A stretch of 7,882 nucleotides of DNA from CBDVBE01 sp964543525 (GTDB lineage: Bacteria > Fibrobacterota > Chitinivibrionia > Chitinivibrionales > JANQEN01), in contig CAZIYW010000174.1 of assembly GCA_964543525.1 (NCBI GenBank), forward strand, positions 1 to 7,882. The letters are read 5' to 3'. Under the pieces are notes generated by a model. It was not told where the DNA came from and made no database searches. It saw only the letters and a program-made list of their open reading frames with translations. Position numbers and translations under genes: made by a program. The first letter of the stretch is position 1, and every line of letters starts with the position of its first letter. Of the stretch, positions 5,567-7,882 are shown piece after piece.

Positions 5567-6256
5567 ATGTCCAGAATAGCAGCTTTCTCAGTACTGATTT
5601 GTGTATCCACAGGTTTTCTTTTTGCCCGGACTGATAGTTCCACAGCGGACCCAGAAAAGCGGCTATCTGAAAAGAGTGCAGTGCGGCAAACGGTGCAAAG
5701 GGAATCGGATACACTAACTGTAAAAACAGAACAGGATGCAGCCGATGCAGCGAAAGCCTCAGGAGAGAAAAAAAATAGAAAGGCAGTCCTTCCGAAGAGG
5801 CCGACCGCGAGGAAATGGGTAGAGAATGTCCTTGAGTCAGAAACCGAGGAAAACGCTGAAAAAGACACCACTGTTAAAGCGGTGGAAACAACTGTCGATT
5901 CGTCTCGACAGGCTGAAGCCATTGATACTGCAAAGACTCCCCACGAGGCTTTTAAGGCAAAAGGGCAAACGGCTATTCCTCTTGTTGTTATGCGTACTGT
6001 TTCAGAATATGGTGTGGACAAATTAACCGATGAATGGATACTTCTCCTCTGTGAGTATTACATCTATTTCAGACTTGAAGGTATTCCCGGTGTACACGTT
6101 ATTTCACCGGATACCCTTTCCGCATTACTGCCTCGTTACAAAGTATATACCAAGGCAATACCCGAAAAAGAATATGTAGCTGCGGCAAAAAAAAGTTTCG
6201 GCACCGTACTTGATGTATCTGCAATGCAGCCACAATCCGTTGGTAAGCGGCGGTAG
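5567..6256 (+). CDS. N-terminal part of frameshifted TolB/FlgO-like TPR protein
   Basis: As read, this gene gives 229 aa, but only the first 209 match the paralogue upstream. It has a signal peptide (core at about 4-19, probable cleavage after F-L-F-A at 20) and a long charged linker (21-75). Next come P-K-R-x-x-x-R-K-W-V-E-N-V-L-E (76-90), a second linker, then the start of the TolB/FlgO-like domain (A-I-P-L-V-V-M-R, V-I-S-P-D-T-L, Y-K-V-Y-T-K-A-I-P). After the A8 run at 6187-6194 the frame yields twenty residues unlike the paralogue and stops at TAG 6254. Dropping one A joins it without a gap to the open frame at 6195, so this is the front half of one long gene. It is either a real mutation, a slippage site or a base-calling error. 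It has its own terminator-separated promoter region and RBS. Confidence 0.8.
   Translation: MSRIAAFSVLICVSTGFLFARTDSSTADPEKRLSEKSAVRQTVQRESDTLTVKTEQDAADAAKASGEKKNRKAVLPKRPTARKWVENVLESETEENAEKDTTVKAVETTVDSSRQAEAIDTAKTPHEAFKAKGQTAIPLVVMRTVSEYGVDKLTDEWILLLCEYYIYFRLEGIPGVHVISPDTLSALLPRYKVYTKAIPEKEYVAAAKKSFGTVLDVSAMQPQSVGKRR
6187..6194 (+). other. A8 homopolymer at the frameshift
   Basis: The sequence GGC-A8-GTTTCG marks the exact point where similarity to the paralogue moves from one frame to the next (+1). With seven A the product reads E-Y-V-A-A-A-K-K-V-S-A-P-Y, which aligns residue for residue with E-Y-Q-E-T-A-R-H-L-S-V-P-Y of the upstream gene. Confidence 0.85.
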
Positions 6257-7882
6257 CATTGCTGTTGGTAAAGAGGTGCATTTCCTGGGAAAAGTATATG
6301 GGACTGCTGACGGGAAGGCAATTACCAATTATTCCATGCGGTTTTCACTAGATGATTTCGGGGTAATCCTGGATCGGTTTCTTACCCAGACAATACAGAA
6401 TATTGGTGTGCCGTGGGATAAACAAAATCGGCAGTTTTTCGAAAACGCTCTGGTAGGAGACAAGGGGAAGGATCTGAAAAAACTGGGAGAATATCTTGAA
6501 ACGGTAAAGACACTGAATGATCAGACATTTCAAAAATTCCTGAAAAAATATACCGGCTGGCTCCATAAGAATCAATCCCTGTTACTTGGTTATTATGCGG
6601 GAGTACAGTTTTGTGATGCATTGAAAGAATATCCGGCGGCGATAGATTTCTCAGATGCACTCATGAAGAGACTGGGGGATAAATTCCCACCGGCTTTCCT
6701 GATGGTAACCCGATATTCCCGTCTGACGGGAAAATACGATCAGGCCTTACAGGTTGCCGAACGTGCCTGCAACATCACCACGATCCGCAATCCGCTCCTT
6801 ATTGAACAAGCGCATTGCTACTCTGCGAAAGGTGATTATAACAAGGCGGCGACGATCTATGAAGAAATCCTTAAACATGATAAAAACAATGTTGCGGCAC
6901 TCCTTCTGTTTGCCCGAAAATACAACACGGAGGGGAAGCTTTCGAAGGCTCTCACTTACGCAGAGAGACTCATTGCACTCGAGCCGTATAATACTGAAGC
7001 ATTGATTGAAAAAGCGCGAATTCTCATTGCCCTGAAAAAACCGGGAAAAGCATTAGAACCACTTAATAAGATACTAAGTGGTATTAATCCAAATGCAGCC
7101 GCGTATATATTGACGGGGGATATTTATACCGGTCAGAAGAAGTATGTGAAGGCGATTGAGGCATATACCTTTGCTCTCTCATTTGATGCTGAAAATGAGG
7201 TGGTCGCAGGTAAACTGGCGGCGGTTCAGATGAAGGCGAATAAAATCAGAGATGCGGCCGGTACCTATGTGAATCTTTTCAAACGGGACAGCGGGAAATA
7301 TGCTCCCTATATGGTGAAGGCCGGGCTGCTGCTGGAAAAGGAGAAAGATATTACCGCTGCAAAAGCGCTATATCAGCAATTTCTCAAAAAGGGATTTTCA
7401 AACGATACGGTCAGTATCAGACTGGCACGCATTGTATATCGCGAAAAAAAGTATGAACAGACCTATACCCTGTTGTCCGCGGTGAAATTAACGCCGCTGA
7501 CAATTGATGATACATTGATGCTTGGGGTTTCGTGTGTTAAGACCAATAGAGAAAAGGAAGCAATACCATATCTTACCAGCGTAGTAAAGAAGAAGCCTGA
7601 CAATGAAACGGCAATGCAATTGCTCGCGGCACTCTACGAGAAGTTGGGTGACAACAAACAGGCGGTTGTATACTACGAACAACTGATACCCCTTGTCAAA
7701 GGGGACAAAGGCAGTGATTATGCTTATCATACGGGTAAACTGTATGAAGCTCAAAAGCTTACGACCGACGCGGTAAGCCGCTATGCAAAAAATATAAAAA
7801 CCTGTCCGAAGGATATCCGGAACTACGTATCGCTGAGCCGGATTCATTATGATCGTAAGGAATATACTGCGGCACAGAAACT
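6195..7882 (+). CDS. C-terminal part of the same protein: rest of TolB/FlgO-like domain plus long TPR array (3' partial)
   Basis: This frame has no stop from 6180 to the window end, giving 562 codons from 6195. I translated it throughout. It starts with V-S-A-P-Y-L-M-Y-L-Q-C and H-F-L-G-K-V, completing the domain begun in the previous entry, then L-D-R-F-L-T-Q and a helical region matching the paralogue (G-Y-Y-A-G-V-Q-F-C). From about 6700 onward there are at least ten TPR units of about 34 residues, for example A-K-G-D-Y-N-K-A-A-T-I-Y, Q-K-K-Y-V-K-A-I-E-A-Y and L-G-D-N-K-Q-A-V-V-Y-Y, still running at the edge. TPR arrays bind proteins, so this is probably a periplasmic scaffold. No RBS precedes the first ATG (6213), so it is unlikely to start independently. 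The combined protein would exceed 771 aa. Its intact, stop-free frame argues against long-standing decay. Confidence 0.88.

Noticed and set aside
5552..5569. Earlier in-frame ATG (5552) for the long TPR-protein gene
   Set aside because: It overlaps the RBS that serves the ATG at 5567 and would add residues before the signal peptide.
5512..6021. Minus-strand frame of 169 codons opposite the long TPR-protein gene
   Set aside because: Its Ser/Phe/Val-rich composition is the antisense reflection of the charged linker on the plus strand, and that linker carries the conserved motif. There is no RBS or domain.

Overview
The window reads as chromosomal DNA of a Gram-negative bacterium: an RND efflux pump, Sec-exported proteins, a probable lipoprotein and a membrane GGDEF sensor all imply an inner membrane and a periplasm. 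Base composition is moderate and adenine-rich, with many Lys codons written as A-runs. The phylum cannot be fixed from sequence alone. The mix of large TPR proteins with a c-di-GMP-type sensor would suit a deltaproteobacterial or Fibrobacterota-like lineage, but that is a guess. No rRNA, tRNA, CRISPR array, transposase or phage gene was seen.

Layout. (1) 2-766, plus strand: C-terminal quarter of an RND (AcrB/HAE1-type) permease cut by the window edge. It converges on (2) 845-1258, minus strand: a small unrecognised cytosolic protein with its own promoter and strong RBS. (3) 1512-3504, minus strand: two overlapping genes. The upstream one is a membrane sensor (periplasmic helical domain, HAMP, degenerate GGDEF). 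The downstream one is a probable lipoprotein with a C-terminal coiled coil that resembles the QseG/YfhG family. The sensor's periplasmic segment resembles that of QseE/GlrK-type histidine kinases, so the pair looks like a QseE/QseG module whose kinase output has been replaced by a GGDEF domain. (4) 3505-4077: a non-coding divergent region rich in inverted repeats, with a terminator-like hairpin inside the probable leader of the sensor gene. (5) 4078-5286 and 5567-7882, plus strand: tandem paralogues of secreted proteins. Each has a signal peptide, a low-complexity linker with a shared R-x-W-V-x-x-V-L-E motif, a TolB/FlgO-like domain and TPRs. The first is short (402 aa). The second has at least ten more TPRs and runs off the window, but its frame is broken at an A8 tract (6187-6194). 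Removing one A restores a gap-free alignment with the paralogue.

The RND and small-protein genes show no functional link to the rest. The two most interesting points are the rewired QseE/QseG-like GGDEF pair and the A8 frameshift, which hides a reading frame of at least 560 codons that simple start-to-stop ORF calling would miss.
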